Positions 35,514 through 44,667 of a stretch of 64,000 nt of DNA are shown here, piece by piece (positions within the stretch are counted from its first letter, which is position 1; every line of letters begins with the position of its first letter). A model generated the notes under the pieces. That model saw only the letters and a list, made by a program, of their open reading frames with translations. It made no database searches and had not been told where the DNA came from. Source of the stretch: Flavobacterium hydrophilum (GTDB lineage: Bacteria > Bacteroidota > Bacteroidia > Flavobacteriales > Flavobacteriaceae); assembly GCF_003202405.1 (NCBI RefSeq), contig NZ_QJHL01000005.1, positions 62,001-126,000 on the forward strand, written 5' to 3'. The translations under genes and the position numbers were made by a program.

Positions 35514-35939
35514 ATGAACAAAGGCGGCCCCATCATCATTATTGAAGACGATTTAGATGATCAGGAGATTTTAACTGACATATTTAATGAACTCAATTAT
35601 AAAAATGAAATTATCTTTTTTGTTGAAGGTGAAAAAGCTTTAGAATATTTAATATCTACAGAAATTGAGCCTTTTATCATTTTTTCAGACATTAATATGC
35701 CTAAGCTAAGTGGAATTGAACTGCGGGAAAAAATCCATCAAAATGAAGATTTAAGACTGAAGTCCATTCCGTACTTGTTCTTTACTACAAGCGCAGAACA
35801 AAGGCATGTTGTGGATGCTTATTCTAAATCTATTCAGGGATTTTTTGTAAAGCCTACTGATTACAATGAAATCAAACAAACAATTAAAACAATTGTAAGC
35901 TACTGGGAAGCATGTGTATCCCCAAACTACGTTAAATAA
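35514..35939 (+). CDS. Single-domain response regulator (receiver only)
   Basis: 141 residues. A full receiver fold: acidic pair IIIIEDDLDDQEIL, phosphoacceptor Asp59 in FSDINMPKLSG, Thr in LFFTTSA and Lys in FFVKPTD. No output domain, so it probably signals by protein contact, as in the RpfG-less CheY-like proteins common in Bacteroidetes. No histidine kinase gene is adjacent. The gene after it (TetR) is separated by 383 bp. Confidence 0.9.
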   Translation: MNKGGPIIIIEDDLDDQEILTDIFNELNYKNEIIFFVEGEKALEYLISTEIEPFIIFSDINMPKLSGIELREKIHQNEDLRLKSIPYLFFTTSAEQRHVVDAYSKSIQGFFVKPTDYNEIKQTIKTIVSYWEACVSPNYVK

Positions 35940-36054
35940 ATGCACCACAAATAAATAGAATACTAAAAATTTTATATTCCGAAGTGATTCATTTAAAGAT
36001 AATGGATTGGATAGTTATTTTCTGTGTAAAATTATGAAAACAACAAGTCCTTTA

Positions 36055-36127
36055 CCTAGTCCCGATCGAAATGGCATCCTTTTGTGGTGGAGTTCACCAG
36101 AAAAGATATAGTGAGGAGCGGGACAAA
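36055..36127 (-). ncRNA. Flavobacterial structured repeat, copy 3, reversed
   Basis: Read on the minus strand it starts near GTCCCGCTCCTCACTATATC and ends GGGACTAGG. The inner hairpin CTTTTGTGGTG / CACCAGAAAAG matches in position, not in sequence, to the copies at 3649 and 44668. It is more diverged than those two. The rest of the 383-bp gap (35940-36322) has no gene. Confidence 0.42.
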
Positions 36128-36279
36128 ACGCCTTAAAAACGCCAAAATCTTTCTGCTTCAAAAAAAAATAAAACCCTAGACTTCAAACAATTCAATACCT
36201 CACAAGCTTTTTCAAGATCACTTATTGTACGATAAGAAAAAATTATGATAAAATTATAGCGTAATTCGAAAAACCACCA

Positions 36280-36311
36280 TACATTTGCCTAACAGTGTTA
36301 AACAATTTAAT
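36280..36311 (+). promoter_or_regulatory. tetR promoter with operator copy 1
   Basis: TACATTTG at 36280 is an exact TAnnTTTG. It is followed at 36290 by TAACAGTGTTAAACAATTTA, the first of five like elements. Placed between the -7 box and the ATG at 36323, it would let TetR limit its own expression. Confidence 0.62.
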
Positions 36312-36322
36312 ACTTATTCAAA

Positions 36323-36916
36323 ATGGCTAGTAAAGATCGTATTTTAAGACAGAAAGAAGAGACAAGAAATAATATTCTTGGCGCTGCTTATGATATCGTC
36401 AAAGAAGAAGGCTGGACTGGTTTGAGTATGCGTAAAATTGCCGACAGAATCGAATATACTGCTCCCATCATATATGAGTACTTTTCAAATAAAGATGCAA
36501 TATTAAGAGAGCTAACAGGTAAAGGTTTCCTTAAATTAGGTAAAGAGCTGGAAGATGCCAAAGCTAAATTTGACAAACCGGAAGACCAGATTGAAGCCAT
36601 GTGGATGGCCTATTGGGATTTTGCCTTTACAGATACCGAAATGTATCAGGTGATGTTTGGAGTACAAATGAATTGCTGTTCTGAACAATGTGATGCTGCA
36701 AAAACACCTTATAAATTATTTACTTCGGTCATTGCAGAAATAATGAAAAAAAGCAACCCGACTGAAGAAGTTATCAAACAAAAGTATTTTACTTTCTTTT
36801 CGGTCATTCATGGTTTGATTGCGATTAATATTATCAACAAAAGCATCTCGCTGGATACTATTAACGGACAGATTCTAAAAGATGCTATTGGCGGTATCAT
36901 AAAATCAATACAATAA
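36323..36916 (+). CDS. TetR-family repressor of the RND pump
   Basis: 197 residues. N-terminal three-helix DNA-binding part: NNILGAAYDIVKEEGWTGLS, MRKIADRIEYTAPIIYEYFS with the recognition helix near 45-53, and NKDAIL. The C-terminal ligand domain carries a CCSEQCD cluster (near residues 115-121), three cysteines that could respond to oxidants or metals. The gene is directly upstream of a tripartite RND pump and separated from it by an array of four operator-like repeats, a layout like acrR-acrAB. It very probably represses the pump until a drug or stress signal binds. Confidence 0.9.
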   Translation: MASKDRILRQKEETRNNILGAAYDIVKEEGWTGLSMRKIADRIEYTAPIIYEYFSNKDAILRELTGKGFLKLGKELEDAKAKFDKPEDQIEAMWMAYWDFAFTDTEMYQVMFGVQMNCCSEQCDAAKTPYKLFTSVIAEIMKKSNPTEEVIKQKYFTFFSVIHGLIAINIINKSISLDTINGQILKDAIGGIIKSIQ

Positions 36917-36934
36917 AAAAAATTTCATTTTAAC

Positions 36935-37152
36935 TTAACAGTGGTAAATGATTTAATAGGTAATTTAGCAAATCCTTTTTTTTACTCTTTTACTTAACAG
37001 TGATAAATAATTTAATTAACATAAAAACGGGCTTCTTTAGCCTATTACTTAACACCGATAAATAATTTAATACCGATTTATGAAACAGAATTGGAACGCA
37101 TTATTATTTGAATTTTTGCATCAATTTACTTAACGACGTTAGAAAATTTAAT
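36935..37152 (+). promoter_or_regulatory. Array of four probable TetR operators (copies 2-5)
   Basis: Four 23-base elements at 36935, 36994, 37049 and 37130, core TTAACAGTGATAAATAATTT with variants (GTGGTAAATGA, CCGATAAATAA, GACGTTAGAAA). A fifth is at 36290. The start TTAAC-GNTAA is partly palindromic. They fill the gap between tetR and the adaptor gene and occur nowhere else that I noticed in the window. Confidence 0.65.
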
Positions 37153-37227
37153 AGACTTAAAATGAATCTAGAGCATACCAGAAATAAAAATTTTAAAAAC
37201 GAGAATGTCCAACAAATTAAAACCAAT

Positions 37228-38376
37228 ATGAAAATGAAAAATGTAATTATAACCAGCTTTATTCTTGCACTTGTACTAAGCAGTTGTGCAGATAAATCAC
37301 AAGCTCCTGCTCCACCACCACCTCCTGTTTTACCTGTTGCAGCTATAACAAGCGAGAATACAACCACTGATAATGAATATCCGGCTTCGATACAAGGAAC
37401 TGTAGATGTTGAGATTCGTCCACAGGTAAGCGGAAACCTTGACCGTGTTTTGGTAGATGAAGGAGCTTATGTAAGCAAAGGCCAGACTTTATTCAAAATA
37501 AACGAACGTCCTTTCCGCGAGCAGTTAAACAATGCTTTGGCCAGTCTTCATGCTGCTGAAGCTGCTTTAATTAACTCACAATTAGAAGTTGATAAATTAA
37601 CTCCTTTAGTACAAAACAAAGTGGTTTCTGATTATCAGTTAAAAACGGCTAAAGCTTCTCAAAAAATTGCTGCTGCTAATATCGAGCAGGCAAAAGCGAT
37701 AGTGGCTTCTGCAAAAATCAATTTAGGATATACCAATGTTACTGCTCCGGTAAGTGGCTACATCGGAAGATTGCCTAAAAAACAAGGAAGTTTAGTTTCT
37801 GCTTCAGATATTGAACCTTTAACTACACTTTCAGACGTTCATGAAGTTTTTGCTTATTTCTCTTTGGGAGAAACAGATTTCATCAACTTCAAATCACAAT
37901 ATGCAGGAAACAGCATTGGGGACAAAATCAAAAAATTACCTCCGGTTTCATTAATATTAGCTGATAACAACGCTTATCCGCAAACGGGAAAAATTGACAT
38001 GGTAGACGGTCAGTTTGATAAAACTACAGGTGCTATTACGTTGAGAGCAACTTTTCCAAATGCAAACGGAACTTTACGTTCCGGAAACACAGGAAGAATC
38101 CGTTTGGGATTACAGCATGACGATGCCATTCTGGTTCCGCAATCGGCTACGATTGAAATGCAGGATAAAGTATTTGTCTTTACAGTAAGCAAAGACAACA
38201 AGGTTACCAAAATGCCAATTACAGTAGTTGGAAAAAGCGGTACAAACTATCTTATTAAAGATGGTGTAAAATCAGGCGACCAAATCGTATTAAGTGGTAT
38301 TGACAAACTTCAGGAAGGACAAGTGATCCAGCCTGAGAAAGCTACTAAGGTTGCTCAAATAACTAACAAAAAATAA
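37228..38376 (+). CDS. RND efflux adaptor (AcrA-like) lipoprotein
   Basis: 382 residues from ATG 37228, which gives the signal MKMKNVIITSFILALVLSSC with lipobox VLSSC. The open frame extends 40 codons further up, but that part overlaps the operator array and was left out. A proline-rich linker (APAPPPPPVL), lipoyl half PQVSGNLDRVLVDEGAYVSK, helical hairpin, second lipoyl half NVTAPVSGYIGRLPKKQGSL, then beta-barrel and membrane-proximal domain. It joins the AcrB-like permease 11 bp downstream to the outer-membrane channel. Confidence 0.92.
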   Translation: MKMKNVIITSFILALVLSSCADKSQAPAPPPPPVLPVAAITSENTTTDNEYPASIQGTVDVEIRPQVSGNLDRVLVDEGAYVSKGQTLFKINERPFREQLNNALASLHAAEAALINSQLEVDKLTPLVQNKVVSDYQLKTAKASQKIAAANIEQAKAIVASAKINLGYTNVTAPVSGYIGRLPKKQGSLVSASDIEPLTTLSDVHEVFAYFSLGETDFINFKSQYAGNSIGDKIKKLPPVSLILADNNAYPQTGKIDMVDGQFDKTTGAITLRATFPNANGTLRSGNTGRIRLGLQHDDAILVPQSATIEMQDKVFVFTVSKDNKVTKMPITVVGKSGTNYLIKDGVKSGDQIVLSGIDKLQEGQVIQPEKATKVAQITNKK

Positions 38377-38387
38377 TTTTTACGAAA

Positions 38388-41300
38388 ATGTTCAAAATAT
38401 TTATACAAAGACCCGTACTGGCAACCGTAATCTCCATCTTACTGGTGATTCTGGGAGTACTTGGACTTACGAAATTGCCTTTACAACAGTTTCCTGATAT
38501 TGCGCCACCATCGGTTTTGGTAACGGCGGTATATCCCGGAGCTAACGCAGAAACGGTTTTACGTTCTGTGGCACCATCTCTGGAAGAATCTATAAATGGT
38601 GTTGAGAATATGACTTATATGAGTTCAACTGCCAGTAATGATGGTACGTTAGCTATTACTGTTTTCTTTAAATTAGGTACAGATGCCGATCAGGCTGCTG
38701 TAAACGTTCAGAACAGGGTTGCTCAGGCAACAAGCCAGTTGCCTGCAGAGGTTGTTCAGCAAGGTGTAATTACGGCAAAACAACAAAACAGTTTTATCAT
38801 GGCAATCGGTATGTATACCGAAGATGAGTCTAAATACGATCAGACATTTGTTGCCAATTATGCACAAATCAATATTATTCCGGAGATTAAACGTATTCCG
38901 GGTGTAGGTTCTGCCGCTATTTTTGGTGGTGTAAAAGATTACTCTATGCGTGTTTGGCTGAATCCAACACAAATGTCAACTTATAATGTTACGCCAAACG
39001 AAGTTATGGCAGCAATTCAGGACAAAAGTCTGGAAGCTGCTCCGGGTAAATTTGGTGAAAGAAGTAAAGAGGTTTTCGAATATGTAATTAAATACAAAGG
39101 AAAACTAACCAAACCGGAAGATTACCAAAATATTGCGATTCGTTCTAATGCTGATGGTTCTATCCTTCGCTTGAAAGATGTGGCAAGAGTTGAATTGGGT
39201 GCTTACTCTTACAACAGTTTAACGCGTCTGAATGGTAAAAAAGGAATTGTAATCGGAGTTATTCAGTTAGCGGGTTCTAACTCAAATGATATTCAGATTG
39301 CGATCAATAAAATGATGGAAAAAGCTTCAAAAGATTTTCCAAATGGCATTAAACATAACATTTTCTATAGTACAAAAGTATCTTTAGATCAATCTATTGA
39401 GCAAGTAGAACATACCTTACTGGAAGCCTTTATCCTGGTATTTATCGTGGTATTTATCTTTTTACAGGATTTCAGATCAACATTAATCCCGGCTATTGCT
39501 GTACCTGTAGCAATTTTAGGAACGTTCTTCTTCATGCAGTTATTCGGATTCTCGATCAATCTTCTTACGCTTTTCGCATTAATTCTGGCGATTGGTATTG
39601 TGGTTGATGACGCAATTGTAGTCGTCGAGGCCGTGCATGCGAAAATGGAGCACAAACATCTGTCTCCAAAAGTCGCCACGCATGAAGCAATGCACGAAAT
39701 AACGGGTGCTATTATCTCGATTACGCTGGTAATGGCTGCTGTATTCCTGCCGGTTGGTTTTATGGAAGGCTCAACAGGAGTTTTCTATCGTCAGTTTGCT
39801 TTCACAATGGCAATTGCAATTGTTATTTCGGCTGTAAATGCTTTGACTTTAAGCCCTGCCCTTGCCGCTTTATTCTTAAAAGATAATCACGGCGCACACG
39901 ATGGTGAAACTCCATATGTAAAACAAGGTTTTAAACAAAAGTTCTTTAACGGATTTAATAACAGTTTTGAGAATTTGACCAACCGTTATGTTGGCGGATT
40001 AAAATTCTTAATCCGTAACAAATGGGTTAGTTTAGGAGGTTTGGCTTTAATTGCTTTCGCAACGGTTGTAATGGTAAAAACAACTCCGGCTGGATTTATC
40101 CCAACAGAAGATCAAGGGTTTATTGCAATTGCAGTTAACACTCCATCTGGAACATCTTTAGACGGAACTCAAAAAGTAATGACTGAAGCAGAAAATACTT
40201 TAAGAGGTTTAAGTTCATCACGATTTGTAACTGCAATTTCAGGTTTCAACTTATTGACGAATTCTACAAGTCCATCATCTGCAGTTGTTTTCGTATTGCT
40301 TAAACCAAACGAAGAGCGTGGAGACGTTAAAAATATTGACGAAATTATGAATGAAGTCCGCGGAAAATTAGGTGCGATTTCAGGAGGAAGTTTCTTCGTA
40401 TTTAGTTTCCCAACTGTTCCCGGATTTAGTAACGTTGAGGCTTTAGATTTGGTTCTTCAGGATAAAACCGGAGGCAAACTGGATAAATTTAGCGGAATTT
40501 CTCAAAACTTTATTGGTGAAGTAATGAAACGTCCGGAAATTGCTGTAGCCTTTACCAGTTTCAAAGCCGATTATCCTCAATTGCAATTGGATATTAATGA
40601 TGAAAAAGCAGATCAGTTAGGTGTTAAAGTAAAAGATATTTTGCAAACGATGCAGGCTTATTTTGGTAGTGCACAAGCTTCTGACTTTAACCGATTTGGT
40701 AAATATTACCGAGTTGTAGTTCAGGCAGATATTGCTGACAGGGCAGATCCTACTGCTATTGACCGTGTGTTTGTAAAAAACAAAGATGGCGAAATGGTTC
40801 CGTTAAATACTTTAGTAAAACTAAGTCGTATTTATGGTTCAGAAACCGCTTCGAGATACAACTTGTTTAATTCGATTTCGATTAATGCGATTCCGAAACC
40901 TGGATTTAGTTCCGGAGATGCCATTAAAGCAATTGAAGAAGTGGCAGCGCAACAATTACCTGCAGGATATAGTTATGAATGGTCAGGACAAACTCGTGAA
41001 GAAATTTCTTCCGGAGGTCAATCGGCAACTATTTTCTTACTGTGTTTGGTATTCATCTATTTCTTACTTGCTGCACAGTACGAAAGTTACATCTTGCCTC
41101 TTGCTGTAATCTTATCTATCCCTGCAGGTATATTTGGAGTTTTCGTAGCCATTGGATTAACTGGTATCGAAAACAACATTTATGTACAGGTTGCCTTAGT
41201 AATGCTTATTGGATTGCTGGCCAAAAATGCGATTCTTATTGTAGAGTTCGCAGTACAAAAAAGACGATCTGGTCAGGCGTTGGTAAAAGCTTCTATTGAA

Positions 41301-41552
41301 GCTGCAAAATTACGTTTGCGTCCTATTATCATGACGTCACTGGCTTTCGTTGTTGGATTGATTCCGATGATGAGTGCCAAAGGTCCATCGGCTCAGGGTA
41401 ATCACTCTATTAGTATTGGTGCCGCCGGAGGAATGGTTTCGGGAGTAATTCTTGGGTTAATGATTATCCCGGTTTTATTTATCGTATTCCAACATTTACA
41501 AGAAAAAGTTTCCGGAAAACCGGTAGCTGTAATTCATAACGAAGAAAAATAA
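38388..41552 (+). CDS. RND multidrug efflux permease (AcrB/HAE1 type)
   Basis: 1054 residues, the full HAE1 length. N-terminus FKIFIQRPVLATVISILLVI; proton-relay helix GIVVDDAIVVVEAVHAKM with the Asp pair near 407-408, as in AcrB; the relay Lys near 945 in GLLAKNAILIVEFA; two large periplasmic loops. It exports drugs, bile salts or other amphiphiles through the adaptor and TolC-like channel encoded on either side. The permease gene ends directly at the start codon of the 37-codon micro-ORF. Confidence 0.95.
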   Translation: MFKIFIQRPVLATVISILLVILGVLGLTKLPLQQFPDIAPPSVLVTAVYPGANAETVLRSVAPSLEESINGVENMTYMSSTASNDGTLAITVFFKLGTDADQAAVNVQNRVAQATSQLPAEVVQQGVITAKQQNSFIMAIGMYTEDESKYDQTFVANYAQINIIPEIKRIPGVGSAAIFGGVKDYSMRVWLNPTQMSTYNVTPNEVMAAIQDKSLEAAPGKFGERSKEVFEYVIKYKGKLTKPEDYQNIAIRSNADGSILRLKDVARVELGAYSYNSLTRLNGKKGIVIGVIQLAGSNSNDIQIAINKMMEKASKDFPNGIKHNIFYSTKVSLDQSIEQVEHTLLEAFILVFIVVFIFLQDFRSTLIPAIAVPVAILGTFFFMQLFGFSINLLTLFALILAIGIVVDDAIVVVEAVHAKMEHKHLSPKVATHEAMHEITGAIISITLVMAAVFLPVGFMEGSTGVFYRQFAFTMAIAIVISAVNALTLSPALAALFLKDNHGAHDGETPYVKQGFKQKFFNGFNNSFENLTNRYVGGLKFLIRNKWVSLGGLALIAFATVVMVKTTPAGFIPTEDQGFIAIAVNTPSGTSLDGTQKVMTEAENTLRGLSSSRFVTAISGFNLLTNSTSPSSAVVFVLLKPNEERGDVKNIDEIMNEVRGKLGAISGGSFFVFSFPTVPGFSNVEALDLVLQDKTGGKLDKFSGISQNFIGEVMKRPEIAVAFTSFKADYPQLQLDINDEKADQLGVKVKDILQTMQAYFGSAQASDFNRFGKYYRVVVQADIADRADPTAIDRVFVKNKDGEMVPLNTLVKLSRIYGSETASRYNLFNSISINAIPKPGFSSGDAIKAIEEVAAQQLPAGYSYEWSGQTREEISSGGQSATIFLLCLVFIYFLLAAQYESYILPLAVILSIPAGIFGVFVAIGLTGIENNIYVQVALVMLIGLLAKNAILIVEFAVQKRRSGQALVKASIEAAKLRLRPIIMTSLAFVVGLIPMMSAKGPSAQGNHSISIGAAGGMVSGVILGLMIIPVLFIVFQHLQEKVSGKPVAVIHNEEK

Positions 41553-41666
41553 ATGGAAAACTATATAACGACAATTCTGATGACAATCATCGGAACCCTA
41601 GCATACATATCGTATAAAGTTTCGAAAGACCTCGAAGCTAAAAAAGATAAATGTCCAGAAATTTAA
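41553..41666 (+). CDS. 37-aa micro-ORF, copy of the start of the TolC-like protein
   Basis: Starts with ATG immediately after the permease stop and ends at 41666. Its 37 residues align with residues 1-37 of the next gene product (MENYITTILMTIIG against MKNYITKIVMIAIL; ISYKVSKDLEAKKD against ISCKVSKDIETPKD), with 20 identities by my count. The lipobox Cys is Tyr here, so it cannot be a lipoprotein; it would be a single short membrane helix. It is most simply a partial tandem duplication within the operon. It may be a translated membrane peptide tuned to the pump, or a leftover that couples translation. Confidence 0.6.
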   Translation: MENYITTILMTIIGTLAYISYKVSKDLEAKKDKCPEI

Positions 41667-41681
41667 TTACGACAAAGTAAA

Positions 41682-43100
41682 ATGAAAAATTATATAACCA
41701 AAATCGTGATGATTGCCATTTTGATCGTCACATTCATATCCTGTAAAGTTTCTAAGGATATTGAAACTCCAAAAGATGCATTTCCTGAAAATTTCAGGAG
41801 TGCATCGGTTTCATCCGACACCACTAGTATCGGAGATGTGGAGTGGAAAAAATTCTTTACAGAACAGGATATTGTCAAATTAATTGATAGTGCTGTAACA
41901 CGTAATAACGATTTACAAATTGCACAGAAAAACATCGAGATTGCGCAATACAGATTTACACAATCAAAATGGGGAAATGTGCCGCAGGTAAATTTATTTG
42001 TAAATGCAAGCACCAGCAATCCGTCTGACAATAGTTTTACAGGATTAAATCTAAGTCAGGCGATTGGTGCCAAACATATTGACGATTATTCTGCAGGCGC
42101 TTCACTTTCGTGGGAAGCAGACATATGGGGAAAAATCAGAAATCAGAAAAAAGGTGCTTACGCCAGTTATCTTCAGTCATCAGAAGTAAAAAAAGCATTG
42201 CAGACTACTATTGTGGCAAATGTTTCTAAAGGTTATTACAATCTTCTAATGCTTGATGCACAATTGGAAATCGCTAAGAAAAATGTTCAGTTAAATGACA
42301 GTACAACCAATATCATCAAATTAAAATATGATGCAGGACAGGTTACTTCATTAGCCGTACAACAATCTGAAGCACAAAAATTAACTGCCGCTCAATTGGT
42401 TCCTTTATTAGAACAAAATATTGCGATTCAGGAAAATGCATTGAGTGTTTTAACAGGATCTTTTCCGGGTGCGAAAGAAAGAAATACACTTTTGACCAGT
42501 ATTACGATTGAAAACAATACTAAAATCGGAATTCCTTCTTCTGTAGTAAGCAGAAGACCTGATGTAAAAAGTGCTGAATTGGCTTTGAAAGCTGCCAATG
42601 CCAATGTTGGAATCACAAAAGCAGATTTATACCCTGCTTTAAGAATCACAGCTCAGGGCGGATTAAACTCTTTTGAAACAAGTAACTGGTTTAATATTCC
42701 GGCTTCTTTATTTGGAACTGTAGCCGGTGGTCTGACTCAGCCAATATTCAATAATAAAAAAGTAAGAACGCAATATAATATTGCTGTAGCAGAAAGAGAA
42801 AAAGCAGTTTTAAACTTCAGACAACAGGTTTTGGTTGCTGTAAGCGAAGTAGCTGATGCTATGGTTAAAGTAGAAAAATTGCAACAACAGCAAACGCTGC
42901 TGCAGGAACGTGTAAAAACATTGCAAACTGCTATCAGAAATGCCAATTTATTATTTAAAAATGGTATGGCTGAATATCTTGAAGTAATTACTGCACAATC
43001 AAATTTGTTACAAAGCGAATTGGAGCTTGCCGACATAAAAAGACAACAGTTATCTGCTAATACCGATTTATATCGCGCATTGGGCGGGGGTTGGAGATAA
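41682..43100 (+). CDS. Outer-membrane efflux channel, TolC/OprM-like lipoprotein
   Basis: 472 residues. Signal with lipobox FISCK, then the two repeated halves of an OMF protein: NNDLQIAQKNIEIAQYRFTQ and SLSWEADIWGKIRNQKKGAY in the first, RRPDVKSAELALKAANANVG and LTQPIFNNKKVRTQYNIAVA in the second. It forms the outer-membrane channel for the pump. Last gene of the TetR-regulated operon, ended by the terminator at 43130. The first 37 residues are mirrored by the micro-ORF just upstream. Confidence 0.93.
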   Translation: MKNYITKIVMIAILIVTFISCKVSKDIETPKDAFPENFRSASVSSDTTSIGDVEWKKFFTEQDIVKLIDSAVTRNNDLQIAQKNIEIAQYRFTQSKWGNVPQVNLFVNASTSNPSDNSFTGLNLSQAIGAKHIDDYSAGASLSWEADIWGKIRNQKKGAYASYLQSSEVKKALQTTIVANVSKGYYNLLMLDAQLEIAKKNVQLNDSTTNIIKLKYDAGQVTSLAVQQSEAQKLTAAQLVPLLEQNIAIQENALSVLTGSFPGAKERNTLLTSITIENNTKIGIPSSVVSRRPDVKSAELALKAANANVGITKADLYPALRITAQGGLNSFETSNWFNIPASLFGTVAGGLTQPIFNNKKVRTQYNIAVAEREKAVLNFRQQVLVAVSEVADAMVKVEKLQQQQTLLQERVKTLQTAIRNANLLFKNGMAEYLEVITAQSNLLQSELELADIKRQQLSANTDLYRALGGGWR

Positions 43101-43129
43101 TACCCGTTTTTTTAATTATTTATTTCTGA

Positions 43130-43165
43130 AAGCGCTGTGAGACTTTTGTTTCATGGCGTTTTTTG
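43130..43165 (+). terminator. Rho-independent terminator, GCTGTRAGACTT family
   Basis: CGCTGTGAGAC and GTTTCATGGCG stem with several G-U pairs, TTTT loop and T-run. Closes the RND operon. Compensated changes relative to the copies at 3606 and 20312. Confidence 0.83.
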
Positions 43166-43220
43166 TTGATAATCTACAAATAAATTTGTAAGATTATTAT
43201 TTCTTATTTTTAAAAATCGC

Positions 43221-43228
43221 TATATTTG
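43221..43228 (+). promoter_or_regulatory. -7 promoter box
   Basis: TATATTTG, an exact TAnnTTTG, 25 bases before the ATG at 43254. Confidence 0.5.
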
Positions 43229-43253
43229 TAAAAAATTAATTACAAATATAAAA

Positions 43254-44606
43254 ATGAAACATTTATTAACGCTACTTTTTCTACTAACAACATTATTTCA
43301 GGGCTATTCTCAACAAAAAGGCAAAAAAAAGCCAATATCTAAAGCTAAAACTACAGCTGTTCAGGAAGCACCAATGGCAGCACCAACTATTGAAAAAATA
43401 ATACCCGATACTTTGCAAATAAAAAAAGGTAAAAAATATATTTTCTTAGTCGATGTAAACGAATATTCTTCACTGGGAAATACTGTGTATGCAGGCAATG
43501 ATGACAATTCTGAAAAAACAGAACTCAAACGTAATTTCCCAAAAGAAAACCTTGAAATCATAAATATTACCAAATATACATATGTCCTTTTCGAAAACAA
43601 ACAGACATTAGATATTACGGGACAAGGCCAATCTTTTCAGGCATTTGCTTACTGGAGTGGAAAATTGGATGACAAAGTACAGGTTAAGGAAGGCACAAGA
43701 ATGGCAACTGAATTTGTAGCAGAACAATTGAAATCGAAAAAAGAATCTTCATACGTTGTTAATACCAAAAAGTATAGAAAAGAAGTTGCTTCATTGCAAG
43801 GCAAAAACAAAATTACTTCCAAATCCAAAGAAGTTATAAAAGTGTTGTTGAGCGAGCACTCTCTTCCTATTCCTGATATTAAATTAGATGATGAAGCCAT
43901 TTTTAAGCAGGGAACAGCAAAATTAAAAACACTGGATTCTTATTTCCTTAAAAAGAAAGGTATCCGAATTCCTTTAAAAAGTGTTTCTTTTAATAACGAA
44001 GGACTTCCCACAGCCATAACATACTACGATGATGAAGGAAAAAACAGAAGTAAAAAAGAGTTCATCTACAAAGATGGCGTGCTCACAAAAATCATTAAAG
44101 AAGATCAGACTACCTCTTCTATTAACTATGATGATAACAAAGTAATATTTACCGCGAATATTGGCGATGCCAATGAAACAACAGTATATTGGCTTGAAAA
44201 TGGTAAACTGCTACAAAAATCATATACCCTTATGGCAGATGACAAGTTTTCTTATATGAATACTTTTACAGAAGAAAAATATGAAAACAATTGTATCTCG
44301 TATTATATCAATAATGTAGTGTGGTCAAATAACTGTGGAGGTACAGAAAACAAGTTTCCGTTTATTCATACCTACACCTCCTATCAGGATAAAGAAGTCC
44401 TACAATACAGAAAATCCAAAATAGAGAAAAAAGACAACAGAACCTTTGAAAAATATTATTCCGCGGCAGAACGCGCCGATCAAAATGATGATTACAAATT
44501 GTTTGGAACCATTCATTTAGATGACTTTAATTTAGTAGACTCTTACAGTTTCACAAAAGATAATGAAGCCAAAACCATTAAGGTAGATTACACCTGTTAC
44601 GAATAA
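43254..44606 (+). CDS. Exported hypothetical protein with a repeat-like C-terminus
   Basis: 450 residues. Signal peptide, a lysine-rich linker, a conserved-looking region (KGKKYIFLVDVNEYSSLGNT) and later short repeated turns (FNNEGLPTAITYYDDEGKN) like YD/MORN-type periodic segments. Probably periplasmic or surface-bound. No enzyme motif seen. Single gene with its own promoter and terminator. Function unknown. Confidence 0.7.
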   Translation: MKHLLTLLFLLTTLFQGYSQQKGKKKPISKAKTTAVQEAPMAAPTIEKIIPDTLQIKKGKKYIFLVDVNEYSSLGNTVYAGNDDNSEKTELKRNFPKENLEIINITKYTYVLFENKQTLDITGQGQSFQAFAYWSGKLDDKVQVKEGTRMATEFVAEQLKSKKESSYVVNTKKYRKEVASLQGKNKITSKSKEVIKVLLSEHSLPIPDIKLDDEAIFKQGTAKLKTLDSYFLKKKGIRIPLKSVSFNNEGLPTAITYYDDEGKNRSKKEFIYKDGVLTKIIKEDQTTSSINYDDNKVIFTANIGDANETTVYWLENGKLLQKSYTLMADDKFSYMNTFTEEKYENNCISYYINNVVWSNNCGGTENKFPFIHTYTSYQDKEVLQYRKSKIEKKDNRTFEKYYSAAERADQNDDYKLFGTIHLDDFNLVDSYSFTKDNEAKTIKVDYTCYE

Positions 44607-44627
44607 CACATTCAGATAAAAATTTAA

Positions 44628-44665
44628 AAACGCTGTGGGACTTTTAGTTTCATGGCGTTTTCTTT
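44628..44665 (+). terminator. Rho-independent terminator, GCTGTRGGACTT family
   Basis: AACGCTGTGGGAC and GTTTCATGGCGTT stem, TTTTA loop and T-rich end. Fourth copy of the family; immediately followed by the structured repeat, as at 3606/3649. Confidence 0.8.
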
Positions 44666-44667
44666 TA

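Noticed and set aside
36290..37152. Five similar repeats could be read as a CRISPR array.
   Set aside because: The spacing is uneven, copies vary in sequence, the array is interrupted by the tetR gene, and no cas gene is near. An operator array fits better.
37108..37227. A longer N-terminus for the RND adaptor.
   Set aside because: The segment overlaps the last operator copy and is followed by a perfect lipoprotein signal, which must be N-terminal.
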